Shown piece by piece: positions 18,135 through 25,939 of a stretch of DNA of 58,424 nt (position 1 is the first letter of the stretch; each line of letters starts with the position of its first letter). The stretch is from Fidelibacterota bacterium. GTDB lineage: Bacteria > Fidelibacterota > UBA8477 > JABMPR01. The translations under genes and the position numbers were made by a program. Location: the NCBI GenBank assembly GCA_013202495.1, contig JABMQQ010000029.1, positions 1-58,424 on the forward strand. The letters are read 5' to 3'. The notes under the pieces are model-generated. The model was given only the letters and a program-made list of their open reading frames with translations, made no database searches and was not told the origin of the DNA.

Positions 18135-19697
18135 ATGCGGAGAAATCTTACGCGTGCATTGCTCGTTGTTTTTTTTGCTCTGACAAGTTTCAGCCAGGCG
18201 CTTCCTTTATGGCCTGAAGGCAAAGAAACCATCAGGGAAAAGAACGAGTTAACATTTATTGGTTATTATTTGACCAGGTATGAGGCCATCAACGTGGCGC
18301 CTACCAATGAGTTTCTAAAAGGTCAGGTTGTGGGCCGTTTTTATGGTGGCAACACAACCAAAAGTTATTCCGATAAATATGCCAACTATGTGGAGCAACG
18401 CTTTTTAGGCATGATGTCTTATTCGCCACGCTTGTTTGATGGCTGGGCTCGCATGCGTATGTCCTTCGAGCTGGACTGGACCTGGGGCGATGCCAACTAT
18501 GGGGCTGGGGGTAATTTTGGTGGTGCTTTTGGAGCCGATTTTGTGAATCTGCAAACTCAGAATCTGTTCATGGAATTCCACCCGAATAAAAAGTGGTATA
18601 TCAATATGGGATTGCTGCGGTTTTACGATAACACATCGGTTCCTTATTATACTGGAACCAGTGAACTGTTAACCACAGGGTATCGACTTTCCTTGTTCGC
18701 CTCGGATGCTACTGGCTTGTCAGGTCACTATTCTCCCACTACTTATCAGCATTTCAAAGCTGGTGCCTATCAGCTCTATGAAAACAATGTTGAGCAAAAC
18801 GATGATGTCTTCCTGTTTGAGTTTGATGCAGAGCAGGATGTCTCAATCAAGACCACGCTTGGACTCACATTATATCATCTCCGCGATTATGGAAGTTCTC
18901 AGAGCGGAGCCGGTGAAGGTGGTGTATCTATTTTGGGGCAGGGTTTGAACTCATTACTCGCGCCTTATAATGGTGTTTTCCAATTCAATCTTGGCAATGA
19001 AACCTATACGGCAAATCTTTGGTGGATCGGGACACACTTTGATAGTGATCCCATGTTAGAGCAGGGAAGGTTTGGGGCCAGTGGATTTGCCTATACCACA
19101 CGAGGCCTGGTGAAGACAGCCACTCGGGAAATTGATGTGGCGGGATATGCAGCCAATCTTCGTCTGGCCTACAAGTATGGGAAGACCTCGCGGGACAACA
19201 TTGTTCTGGATGGAATATTCTCAACTGGGGATACTGAAAACGTAGACGACGGGAAATATACGGGTGTGCTTACTGGGAATAACTGGACAGCTCCAGGTGC
19301 GGTATTCTTTGGAACCGGTTTGTACTTGTTACTGCCTCACGGTGATGTGGTGAATCGCTACTATGCTTCGACCATTGATATTCAGAATCTGGGTTACGGT
19401 CTTGCTGCAGGTGTGGGTCGACTTTCATATGATGTAATACCCTACAAGTTGAAGGTTGAAGGAAATCTAGGCTATGCAATAGCTCCTGTTGCACCTTTTG
19501 GCGGAGGCAACACCATGGGGTTTGAGGCAAATATTGGTGTCACCTATACACCCAAAGTATTCTTCGATATTGAAATGCATGCTGCTCATCTAAGTCTGGG
19601 AGATTTCTATGATTCTCCCTTGACCAATGGTGGCATTGCTGAGCGTCCTGTAGACCCATGGACGGTAATACTGCTCCTTAAATGGATCATGTTTTAG
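18135..19697 (+). CDS. Outer-membrane beta-barrel protein
   Basis: A 520-residue protein with a signal peptide (about 1-23, MRRNLTRALLVVFFALTSFSQA) and a long series of alternating aromatic/polar strands (for example WARMRMSFELDWTWGD, KWYINMGLLRFYDNT and YKLKVEGNLGYAIAP). It ends in the aromatic residue Phe (ILLLKWIMF), the usual BAM recognition signal for outer-membrane barrels. About 18-20 strands are plausible. It is not a TonB-dependent receptor: no plug domain or TonB box is visible. It resembles outer-membrane proteins that export or import organic compounds, but I cannot name the family. The neighbouring hydrolase starts 8 bases downstream. In this operon it is the likely entry porin for the substrate. 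Confidence 0.8.
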   Translation: MRRNLTRALLVVFFALTSFSQALPLWPEGKETIREKNELTFIGYYLTRYEAINVAPTNEFLKGQVVGRFYGGNTTKSYSDKYANYVEQRFLGMMSYSPRLFDGWARMRMSFELDWTWGDANYGAGGNFGGAFGADFVNLQTQNLFMEFHPNKKWYINMGLLRFYDNTSVPYYTGTSELLTTGYRLSLFASDATGLSGHYSPTTYQHFKAGAYQLYENNVEQNDDVFLFEFDAEQDVSIKTTLGLTLYHLRDYGSSQSGAGEGGVSILGQGLNSLLAPYNGVFQFNLGNETYTANLWWIGTHFDSDPMLEQGRFGASGFAYTTRGLVKTATREIDVAGYAANLRLAYKYGKTSRDNIVLDGIFSTGDTENVDDGKYTGVLTGNNWTAPGAVFFGTGLYLLLPHGDVVNRYYASTIDIQNLGYGLAAGVGRLSYDVIPYKLKVEGNLGYAIAPVAPFGGGNTMGFEANIGVTYTPKVFFDIEMHAAHLSLGDFYDSPLTNGGIAERPVDPWTVILLLKWIMF

Positions 19698-19705
19698 GAG
19701 GCATC

Positions 19706-20662
19706 GTGAAGAAAATTATACGAATACTTGTTTTTTTGTCAGTGATAGGAACGCTCATGGGTGCTGGAACAGGATCTTATTATAAACTTCCCAGTATCGA
19801 ATTTGATGAATTAGAATATGGTTTCCCCGTTAAAAACATTCAGCTAGGAAATATAGACCTGGCTTACATCGAACAGGGGGATGATCCGCAGACAATACTG
19901 CTCATCCATGGATTAGGTAGTTATGCCCGGGCATGGACTAAAAATATTGACGTTCTAGCAAAAACCCATCGAGTCATTGCTGTTGATTTACCAGGTTATG
20001 GTCATTCCAGTAAGGGTTCATATGAATATTCCATGTCCTTTAATGCGGATGTGTTGAGACATTTTATTAAGGAACTGGGCTTGGGGAGTGTCATTGTGGC
20101 AGGACATTCTATGGGTGGACAAATTGCCATGACCCTGGCTCTTGAGAGTCCAGATTTGGTGGAGAAATTGATTCTGATTTCCCCTGCTGGGTTTGAACGC
20201 TTCAATGAGGGCGAATCCGCCTGGATGAAGAACATAATGACCCCGGAATTGGTGAAAGACACGCCGGTACGAGCCATTGCAAAAAACGTCAGCATCAATT
20301 TTTATGATTTCCCTAAAGATGCAGCCTGGATGATCACCGATCGCATTCAGCTGAGAGGCGCCACAGACTTCTATAACTATTGCTACGCAGTATCTAAAAA
20401 TGTTGAAGGTATGTTGCGGGGAATTGTCTGGGATAAGCTAGATCAAATCGAGCAACCGACTCTGGTTTTGTTTGGTGCCAATGATGCACTCATCCCAAAC
20501 CGTTTTTTACATCCGGGGTGGACCAAAGATATTGCCAAAATTGCCAAAGAAATACCCAATAGCACTGTGAAAGTTATTCCAAAGTGCGGACACTTTGTTC
20601 AATTGGATGCGCCGGACGCTGCGAATCAGATGATAATGGAATTTATTTCCGGGGATCATTAG
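19706..20662 (+). CDS. Exported alpha/beta hydrolase
   Basis: A 318-residue hydrolase. The start is GTG at 19706, directly after aggagg; an upstream in-frame ATG at 19682 would overlap the previous gene. The N-terminus (VKKIIRILVFLSVIGTLMGAG) is a signal peptide or anchor. The fold motifs are LLIHGLGSYA with the oxyanion residues, the nucleophile Ser135 in GHSMGG, Asp260 in LVLFGANDALIP and His296 in KCGHFVQLD, so a complete Ser-Asp-His triad. It is an esterase or lipase-type enzyme acting outside the cytoplasm; the substrate is unknown. Coupled to the barrel gene and followed by a second hydrolase, it probably releases the carboxylate that the symporter and CoA ligase handle. Confidence 0.88.
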   Translation: MKKIIRILVFLSVIGTLMGAGTGSYYKLPSIEFDELEYGFPVKNIQLGNIDLAYIEQGDDPQTILLIHGLGSYARAWTKNIDVLAKTHRVIAVDLPGYGHSSKGSYEYSMSFNADVLRHFIKELGLGSVIVAGHSMGGQIAMTLALESPDLVEKLILISPAGFERFNEGESAWMKNIMTPELVKDTPVRAIAKNVSINFYDFPKDAAWMITDRIQLRGATDFYNYCYAVSKNVEGMLRGIVWDKLDQIEQPTLVLFGANDALIPNRFLHPGWTKDIAKIAKEIPNSTVKVIPKCGHFVQLDAPDAANQMIMEFISGDH

Positions 20663-20702
20663 AGCAGGACTGTCAAGAAATTCAATATAAGGAGATTCAA
20701 GT

Positions 20703-21863
20703 ATGAAACACTTCAAAAAACCGGTCTTCAACACACTTCTCCTGGTGATGTTTATACTCACAATAATGATATCGTGTGAATCCCAGTATGAGGAGTTCCC
20801 AACTGAAATCAAGCATCTGGAAGGCATGTCTTCATATATGATTCAGACGGATCGCCTGAATACGCACCTGTTGATGTCTGGCTCCACGAAAGGAACGCCA
20901 GTCATATTTTTACATGGAAATTTCACAGCTGCCACCTATTGGGAAGAAAATATGGTGAATTTACCTGAGGAGTTTTGGGCAATTGCTCCAGATCTGCGAG
21001 GCTATGGTTGGAGTGAAGATAAAGCCATTGATGCTACCCGTGGCTTTAGTGACTGGAGTGACGATTTACAGGCGCTGTACCTGGCACTCAACATTGAAAA
21101 AGCTCATATTGTGGGTTGGTCTTTAGGAGGCGGGGTTGTTTATAGGTTCATGGCTGATCATCCTGAGATGGTATTGTCAGCTACCCTGGTTTCACCCGTT
21201 TCACCCTATGGGTTTGGCGGATCAAAAGGCTTGGGGGGAACATCCTGTTATGAGGATTATGCGGGATCCGGTGGTGGGGTTGTTAATCCTGAATTCATTC
21301 AACTTATCAAGGCTGGTGACAAAGGTGTGGAAAGCCAGAACTCTCCCAGAAATGTGATCAATGGATTCTATTTCAAACCACCATTCAAAGCAGCCAGAGA
21401 GGAAGAATTTCTTACGGCGTCCTTGAAGCAGAGCACAGGCGATGATCGTTATCCTGGTGACTTTGTCGCTTCTGAGAATTGGCCGAATGTGGCTCCTGGA
21501 GTTTGGGGTCCTATTAATGCTGGAGCACCTAAATATGTAGCTGACGATGCTCAGGCACTTATCAATTTACCTGTGAAGCCACCCATCCTATGGGTCAGGG
21601 GTAGCGATGATATGATCGTCTCCGACATTTCACTGTTTGATTTTGGTGCCTTGGGTCAGTTGGGATACGTGCCAGGTTGGCCAGGGGATGAAGTATTTCC
21701 ACCCCAACCCATGGTTGGCCAGACCCGTAATGCTCTTGAGCAGTACGCTGCACATGGTGGGACATTCACAGAGGTGGTTATGGAAAATACTGCTCATGCA
21801 CCTCAGATTGAAAAACCTGATGAGTTTGGCACTACTTTCCTTGGATTTATTCGGGGAGAATAA
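20703..21863 (+). CDS. Alpha/beta hydrolase lipoprotein
   Basis: A 386-residue hydrolase anchored as a lipoprotein: signal peptide MKHFKKPVFNTLLLVMF with lipobox IMISC (Cys25), followed by acidic ESQYEEFP. The triad is Ser140 in VGWSLGGG, an Asp in WVRGSDDMIV and a His in NTAHAPQIEKP. A long insertion between the nucleophile and the acid (about 165-275, including SNGF and Gly-rich stretches) forms an unusually large lid. A ggagattcaagt ribosome-binding region precedes the ATG. It is the last gene of the operon, ending 30 bases before a terminator. Likely role: surface or periplasmic cleavage of an ester or amide substrate. Confidence 0.86.
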   Translation: MKHFKKPVFNTLLLVMFILTIMISCESQYEEFPTEIKHLEGMSSYMIQTDRLNTHLLMSGSTKGTPVIFLHGNFTAATYWEENMVNLPEEFWAIAPDLRGYGWSEDKAIDATRGFSDWSDDLQALYLALNIEKAHIVGWSLGGGVVYRFMADHPEMVLSATLVSPVSPYGFGGSKGLGGTSCYEDYAGSGGGVVNPEFIQLIKAGDKGVESQNSPRNVINGFYFKPPFKAAREEEFLTASLKQSTGDDRYPGDFVASENWPNVAPGVWGPINAGAPKYVADDAQALINLPVKPPILWVRGSDDMIVSDISLFDFGALGQLGYVPGWPGDEVFPPQPMVGQTRNALEQYAAHGGTFTEVVMENTAHAPQIEKPDEFGTTFLGFIRGE

Positions 21864-21893
21864 TTAAACCAATCACTAAAAGATAGTGAATCT

Positions 21894-21932
21894 AAAGCCG
21901 CGTCAGTTCCGATTGATGTGGCTTTTTATTTT
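21894..21932 (+). terminator. Terminator of the 12267-21863 operon
   Basis: A 12-bp stem with two G-U pairs (aaagccgcgtca / tgatgtggcttt, 21894-21905 and 21914-21925) is followed by ttatttt. It lies 30 bases past the last hydrolase gene and also sits at the end of the minus-strand thioesterase gene, so it separates convergent units. Confidence 0.65.
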
Positions 21933-22462
21933 GTAGAGTTGGATGGCCAGGGTCGTTGGCTTTCAGCTGCGATCCAGGCATGCACCCAGTCGGGCAATTC
22001 ACCGGTCCAGGTATTATTCGGAAATTCCTGCATGACCTCTGCAGCAGGAACCAAACCATTTTTCGATACAACACCAGCTTTAATAAGTGCTGAGGAGCAG
22101 ATTGTGTCTCCCAAACACATTTTTTGGAGAAAATAGAACCAGCGTCCATCATGACCGATGACTTCACTATGTAATTGAAACTTCTTCCACAGGGTTATTC
22201 TACGTCGGTAGCGAATACTGGAACCGCCAACAGCAAAGCCCCATTTCTTTTCTGAGATAAGTTTCATCAGACCACCCCGAACTCCAAGATCATAGCGCCC
22301 CAGGTCCATGAGGGTCAACTGCCTGCCATTATTAATTTCGCCATAGTGATCAATATCTGTGAATCCAGCTCGGAGATTTAGAATAGCGGTATCACCAAAA
22401 TCCAATGGGCTGCGATACTTGGCCGAGAGAATGGTTTTAATGGTTCTGAAATAGGGGTACAT
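21926..22462 (-). CDS. Hotdog-fold acyl-CoA thioesterase-like protein
   Basis: A 178-residue protein of the 4HBT_2/THEM6-like type: FTDIDHYGEINNGRQLTLMDLGRYDLGVRGG is the core, with the IDxxGEINNG loop taking the place of the usual D-hexapeptide that carries the active-site Asp, and IRYRRRITLWKKFQLHSEVIG the long strand that follows. It would hydrolyse acyl-CoA or acyl-ACP thioesters. No signal peptide. aaagga precedes the ATG. It diverges from a MarR regulator gene, with a perfect palindromic operator in the 136-base spacer, so it is probably under that regulator's control. A link to the acyl-CoA operon ending just downstream is possible but the two are convergent. Confidence 0.8.
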   Translation of the reverse strand: MYPYFRTIKTILSAKYRSPLDFGDTAILNLRAGFTDIDHYGEINNGRQLTLMDLGRYDLGVRGGLMKLISEKKWGFAVGGSSIRYRRRITLWKKFQLHSEVIGHDGRWFYFLQKMCLGDTICSSALIKAGVVSKNGLVPAAEVMQEFPNNTWTGELPDWVHAWIAAESQRPWPSNSTK

Positions 22463-22550
22463 GGGCGTTTCCTTTTAGCCATTTGTGACACCAGCATGCT
22501 AACCGCCATGAACCAGAACTCAAGATTTATTTACTAAATCAAAGAAAAAG

Positions 22551-22582
22551 GTAATATATTGCATAATTATGCAATATATTAC
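22551..22582. promoter_or_regulatory. Perfect 32-bp palindromic operator for the divergent thioesterase and MarR genes
   Basis: The half-site gtaatatattgcataa is followed immediately by its exact reverse complement, giving 16 paired positions with no spacer. It begins 89 bases before the thioesterase start and ends 16 bases before the MarR start, exactly where a self-regulating MarR protein would bind. Its A/T-rich half-sites with a central gcataattatgc are typical of MarR-family operators. Confidence 0.8.
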
Positions 22583-22598
22583 ATAAAACGGAGGTGGT

Positions 22599-23057
22599 AT
22601 GAAACTAGATGCTAGTAAAGACCATAAAAAAGAGATCTTTGGAATGATATTCCTGCTGTCACAACGGTGGCAGAATTTGGGGGATCAGGAATTGGTCAGT
22701 ATTGGGGTTACGACAAAGCAGTGGCTGCTGCTGGTGACATTACATGTATTTTTTAGAGAACCGCCAACCCTGAATCAATTGGCAGAAGCCATGGGTTCTT
22801 CAAGACAGAATGTGAAACAACTGGCTGCCAACCTGCAAAAAGCAGGCTTTCTCGAAATTTTGCAAGACGCTCGTGATAAGCGCATTCTCCGCTTCCGTTT
22901 GACTCAAAAGAATACGGATATCTGGGAATCCAGAGCAGAACAGGATGAAGTATATATCAGCTCTCTTTTTGGGGATGTAAGTCTTGATGATATCATAACC
23001 ACCAGAAGCACTATTGAAAAACTCGTCGGCATCAGTGCTGAAAAATTGGGTATTTAA
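22599..23057 (+). CDS. MarR family transcriptional regulator
   Basis: A 152-residue winged-helix regulator. The recognition helix is in PTLNQLAEAMGSSRQNVKQ (about 53-71) and the wing in EILQDARDKRILRFRLT (about 85-101), where the D-x-R-D-K-R motif is a MarR hallmark. Strong gaggtggt precedes the ATG. The palindrome at 22551-22582 overlaps its promoter, so autorepression is likely. The gene downstream begins 2 bases after the stop and is co-transcribed. MarR proteins respond to small phenolic or lipid-like ligands; here the thioesterase next door hints at an acyl compound. Confidence 0.9.
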   Translation: MKLDASKDHKKEIFGMIFLLSQRWQNLGDQELVSIGVTTKQWLLLVTLHVFFREPPTLNQLAEAMGSSRQNVKQLAANLQKAGFLEILQDARDKRILRFRLTQKNTDIWESRAEQDEVYISSLFGDVSLDDIITTRSTIEKLVGISAEKLGI

Positions 23058-23059
23058 TT

Positions 23060-23842
23060 ATGAAAACTAAAATTCTAAAAATTATCTTTTTAACCCTCAT
23101 GATAAGTTTGACGATCTGGGGAAGGGGAAATCGAATGGAGAATAATCAAAGAATTATTGCAGTGTCAGATCTGGCGGGACTCCCTGATCCTGTAAAACGC
23201 TTTATGGAATATAGCCAGGTAGTTGGTACTCCTCACATACAGAAAGCCAGAATCAAACAGACTGGATTTTTCAAAATGGGTCCAGATAAACCCTGGGCAC
23301 CCTTTACAGCGAAACAGGAGTATGACATTCCATCTGCCTCCTTCGTGTGGAAAGTTGATCTGAAAATGGCGCCCTTCATTCACGTTAAAGGAAGCGATCG
23401 TCTGGAAAATGGGATGGGCAATATGCGTATAAAGCTTTTCGGGCTCATTCCCGTGGTGAATGAAAAGGGACCTGAAATGGATCAGGGTGCCATGACTCGC
23501 TATTTGTCAGAAACAATCTGGTTCCCACAGTCCTTCCTGGATTCACACATCACCTGGGAAGCCATCGATTCACTTTCTGCGAAGGGTACACTAACCATAG
23601 ATGATAAATCGGTAGATGGCACTTTCCATTTTGATGAGATGGGGCGGTTTACACAGTTCACTTGTGATCGATACTATGTAAAAGGTGATGAGAAATTATT
23701 CCTGCCCTGGTCAACTCCGGTATATGGTTATACAAAGCAAGGGGGATTGCAGTTGGCTACAAAGGGCAAAGCAGTGTGGGATCACCCATCAGGTGAATTT
23801 ACATATATAGATGTCGAGGTTACTGAAGTGGAGTATGAATAA
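23060..23842 (+). CDS. DUF6544-like protein
   Basis: A 260-residue protein with an N-terminal hydrophobic segment (about 7-22, IFLTLMISLTIWG) that is a signal anchor. The rest matches the pattern of DUF6544 (formerly DUF6920): LPDPVKRFMEYSQVVG, the QTGFFKMGPDKPWAPFTAKQ strand, FVWKVDLKMAPFIHVKGSDRLENGMGNMRIKLFGLIPV and RYLSETIWFPQSFL. The family has no defined function. It shares the transcript with the MarR gene (2-base gap), so it may be an effector of the same response. A terminator follows. Confidence 0.75.
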   Translation: MKTKILKIIFLTLMISLTIWGRGNRMENNQRIIAVSDLAGLPDPVKRFMEYSQVVGTPHIQKARIKQTGFFKMGPDKPWAPFTAKQEYDIPSASFVWKVDLKMAPFIHVKGSDRLENGMGNMRIKLFGLIPVVNEKGPEMDQGAMTRYLSETIWFPQSFLDSHITWEAIDSLSAKGTLTIDDKSVDGTFHFDEMGRFTQFTCDRYYVKGDEKLFLPWSTPVYGYTKQGGLQLATKGKAVWDHPSGEFTYIDVEVTEVEYE

Positions 23843-23857
23843 AATTGTCGGGGGGGT

Positions 23858-23887
23858 ACTGGGGCTGATTGGAACATCAGCCCCAGT
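23858..23887. terminator. Bidirectional terminator between convergent genes
   Basis: A perfect 12-bp stem (actggggctgat / atcagccccagt) with a 6-base loop lies in the 59-base gap between the DUF6544-like gene and the convergent VWA gene. T-runs on either side are short. Confidence 0.65.
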
Positions 23888-23901
23888 GTTATTCAAAAGC
23901 T

Positions 23902-25926
23902 TTAACGTAACAACAAAACTTTAAGGGGTTTTCCCTGGAAGTTCCCAGATTCCAGGACCGCGAAGTACACACCTGATGCCAGCTGAGAACCATTGATGCC
24001 CCTGGCAAACCATGATATCTGATGGGTGCCAGGTGCCAGACCTGACAGATCTATGCTATAGATGAGGCGTCCCCGAATATCATAGATATTTAAAACAAGT
24101 GGTGTGGAACTTTCCCCCTCTCCAATCTGGATTTGAAAGGTGGTCACTGGATTGAAGGGATTCGGGTAAGCTTTCACCAGAGTTGAGTTAGGCAGCACTG
24201 GATGTGTATCATCGACAATAGTTGGATTCTCAAACTCATAGTCGGCAAAATAGGCAGTATAACGACATCGCATTTGGTAGCGTAGGCTCAATGCAATTAA
24301 ACTGTCTTTCCTGGCTGGAGTTTCGCCCAGAACTTCGATTCCCTGCTCAAGATTATCAATAGCCTGCTTCGCCCACAGATATGCCGATAAATCCCATTCT
24401 GTTGTGTCATTTCGAAAATCCAGAGGAAATCCATATTGCTGTTGACCTGCAATACCGTCACCCCAAATGTCCATGGAAGTTGATCCAGAAACATCATAAC
24501 GACCTGAATACAGTGAATAAGAGCCTGCATAGGTGCTGGGATAGGTCTCGGGGAATATATCGTGGACATCATCCTTGTTGAAATCGACAGTTACATTGTT
24601 GAACAGAGGCCTATTGACAATCTGAAACACTCTGTGAATATCTTCAACTAAATCGCTTTCTTCATCAAGGTAAGTGACAAAGCCTAAATTCATCCTGGCT
24701 GTCATATCCAGGCGGGCGTGTGATACATCCTCCCCAATGGCGATTGGAAAGATGGCAATGTTATGAGTGTTAGAAGTGGCAAGTCCCACTGGGTCTAGTG
24801 GAGCACGTCCATCAGTAAAAGCGAGGATGGCATTGTGATAATCAGAATCATCAAACTGCTCGATGGCTTCCTCCAAGCCTGTCTGAAGATTGCTTCCTCC
24901 AGAGGCAGTCAACCCGTCGAGATAGCTTTTTGCGCTTGCTATATTTGCTTCAGAGGCAGGCACCAGAGCGGAGCGCCAATTACTCGCCCAATAATCATAG
25001 TGGATGATGTTAAAAAAATCGGTCTCACCCAATTCATCCAGTCCCAGTTTCATGGCAGCAATAGAAGCTTCCAGCTTGAATCCCAACATGGTTGAGGAGG
25101 TGCTGAGCAAAAATACTACCTTGCGATTCAGGGTTTCAGATAAGCTTGCCAGATTTGGTGGTGTGAGAAAAAAGGCAAAATGACCGGCGACTTCATCATT
25201 GAGTGAGGAGTAAAAATTTCGGCCAAAACCATTGTCTGAAAGATTGTATGTGAACTCAAGGTTGCGACCCAAAAAGGCCATTGACTCTAGCATCTCAATT
25301 TCAATTTGGGAAACATCATCAGTGATCAGGTCAAAATTTGGGTGACTGGGCATACTAAAATCAGAAATATCCCGGTCTGATTCGACCCGGACACTCAATT
25401 CGAGATGCTCTACTGGATAGTTAGTAAAATCCATGGTTTCAAGGGGATACTTATAGTGACATTCTCCCTGGAAATAATCGACGAGAGAGACATAGCTGAG
25501 TTCAACTTTCTGTATATCACCTGGTTCAATTCCTCTTAGTTGAAGACGTAATCCATTCACACCTATATAGTCATTCACAAGAGCTGCTACCCCTCCTTCA
25601 CCAGTTCCAGGGTTGGTTGACTGGGAAGATTCAATGAGGATAGCCTGAAAGATCGTATCATGGCGGGTATACAGTAATTTGATAGATCGCGCATCATAGG
25701 GCAGGGGGAATGACCACACAGCATCAGTGGTCTCATGCCAATCATTAACAAATTCCTGATACACTACTGTCATGGCATACAACTCTTCAATTTCAATATC
25801 AATAATGGTTGCCCTGTGTCGCAAAAAATCGGCGGGATAATTCTCATCGTTAGGCATGAGCAATCCATCGGCGAAAACTGAGGATGAGATTGCCAGAATC
25901 ACGAGAAGGCTTAATAATTGTTTCAT
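23902..25926 (-). CDS. Secreted VIT/VWA-domain protein with C-terminal sorting domain
   Basis: A 674-residue exported protein. Signal peptide about 1-19 (MKQLLSLLVILAISSSVFA). Residues about 25-240 form a VIT-like domain (ATIIDIEIEELYAMTVVYQEFVN). A VWA domain follows at about 265-440, but its metal site is degenerate: the usual DxSxS reads LSTSST in VVFLLSTSSTML, while later elements (ASGGSNLQTGLEEAI, LAFTDGRAP) are conserved. The last 80 residues carry a type-IX-like sorting domain: KAYPNPFNPVTTFQIQIG, LNIYDIRGRLIYSIDLSGL and ASGVYFAVLESG. It is 13 bases from the next VWA gene on the same strand; the two are likely co-transcribed. Role: cell-surface or secreted adhesion or scaffolding, by inference. 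Confidence 0.85.
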   Translation of the reverse strand: MKQLLSLLVILAISSSVFADGLLMPNDENYPADFLRHRATIIDIEIEELYAMTVVYQEFVNDWHETTDAVWSFPLPYDARSIKLLYTRHDTIFQAILIESSQSTNPGTGEGGVAALVNDYIGVNGLRLQLRGIEPGDIQKVELSYVSLVDYFQGECHYKYPLETMDFTNYPVEHLELSVRVESDRDISDFSMPSHPNFDLITDDVSQIEIEMLESMAFLGRNLEFTYNLSDNGFGRNFYSSLNDEVAGHFAFFLTPPNLASLSETLNRKVVFLLSTSSTMLGFKLEASIAAMKLGLDELGETDFFNIIHYDYWASNWRSALVPASEANIASAKSYLDGLTASGGSNLQTGLEEAIEQFDDSDYHNAILAFTDGRAPLDPVGLATSNTHNIAIFPIAIGEDVSHARLDMTARMNLGFVTYLDEESDLVEDIHRVFQIVNRPLFNNVTVDFNKDDVHDIFPETYPSTYAGSYSLYSGRYDVSGSTSMDIWGDGIAGQQQYGFPLDFRNDTTEWDLSAYLWAKQAIDNLEQGIEVLGETPARKDSLIALSLRYQMRCRYTAYFADYEFENPTIVDDTHPVLPNSTLVKAYPNPFNPVTTFQIQIGEGESSTPLVLNIYDIRGRLIYSIDLSGLAPGTHQISWFARGINGSQLASGVYFAVLESGNFQGKPLKVLLLR

Positions 25927-25939
25927 ATTCTAGCCTCCC

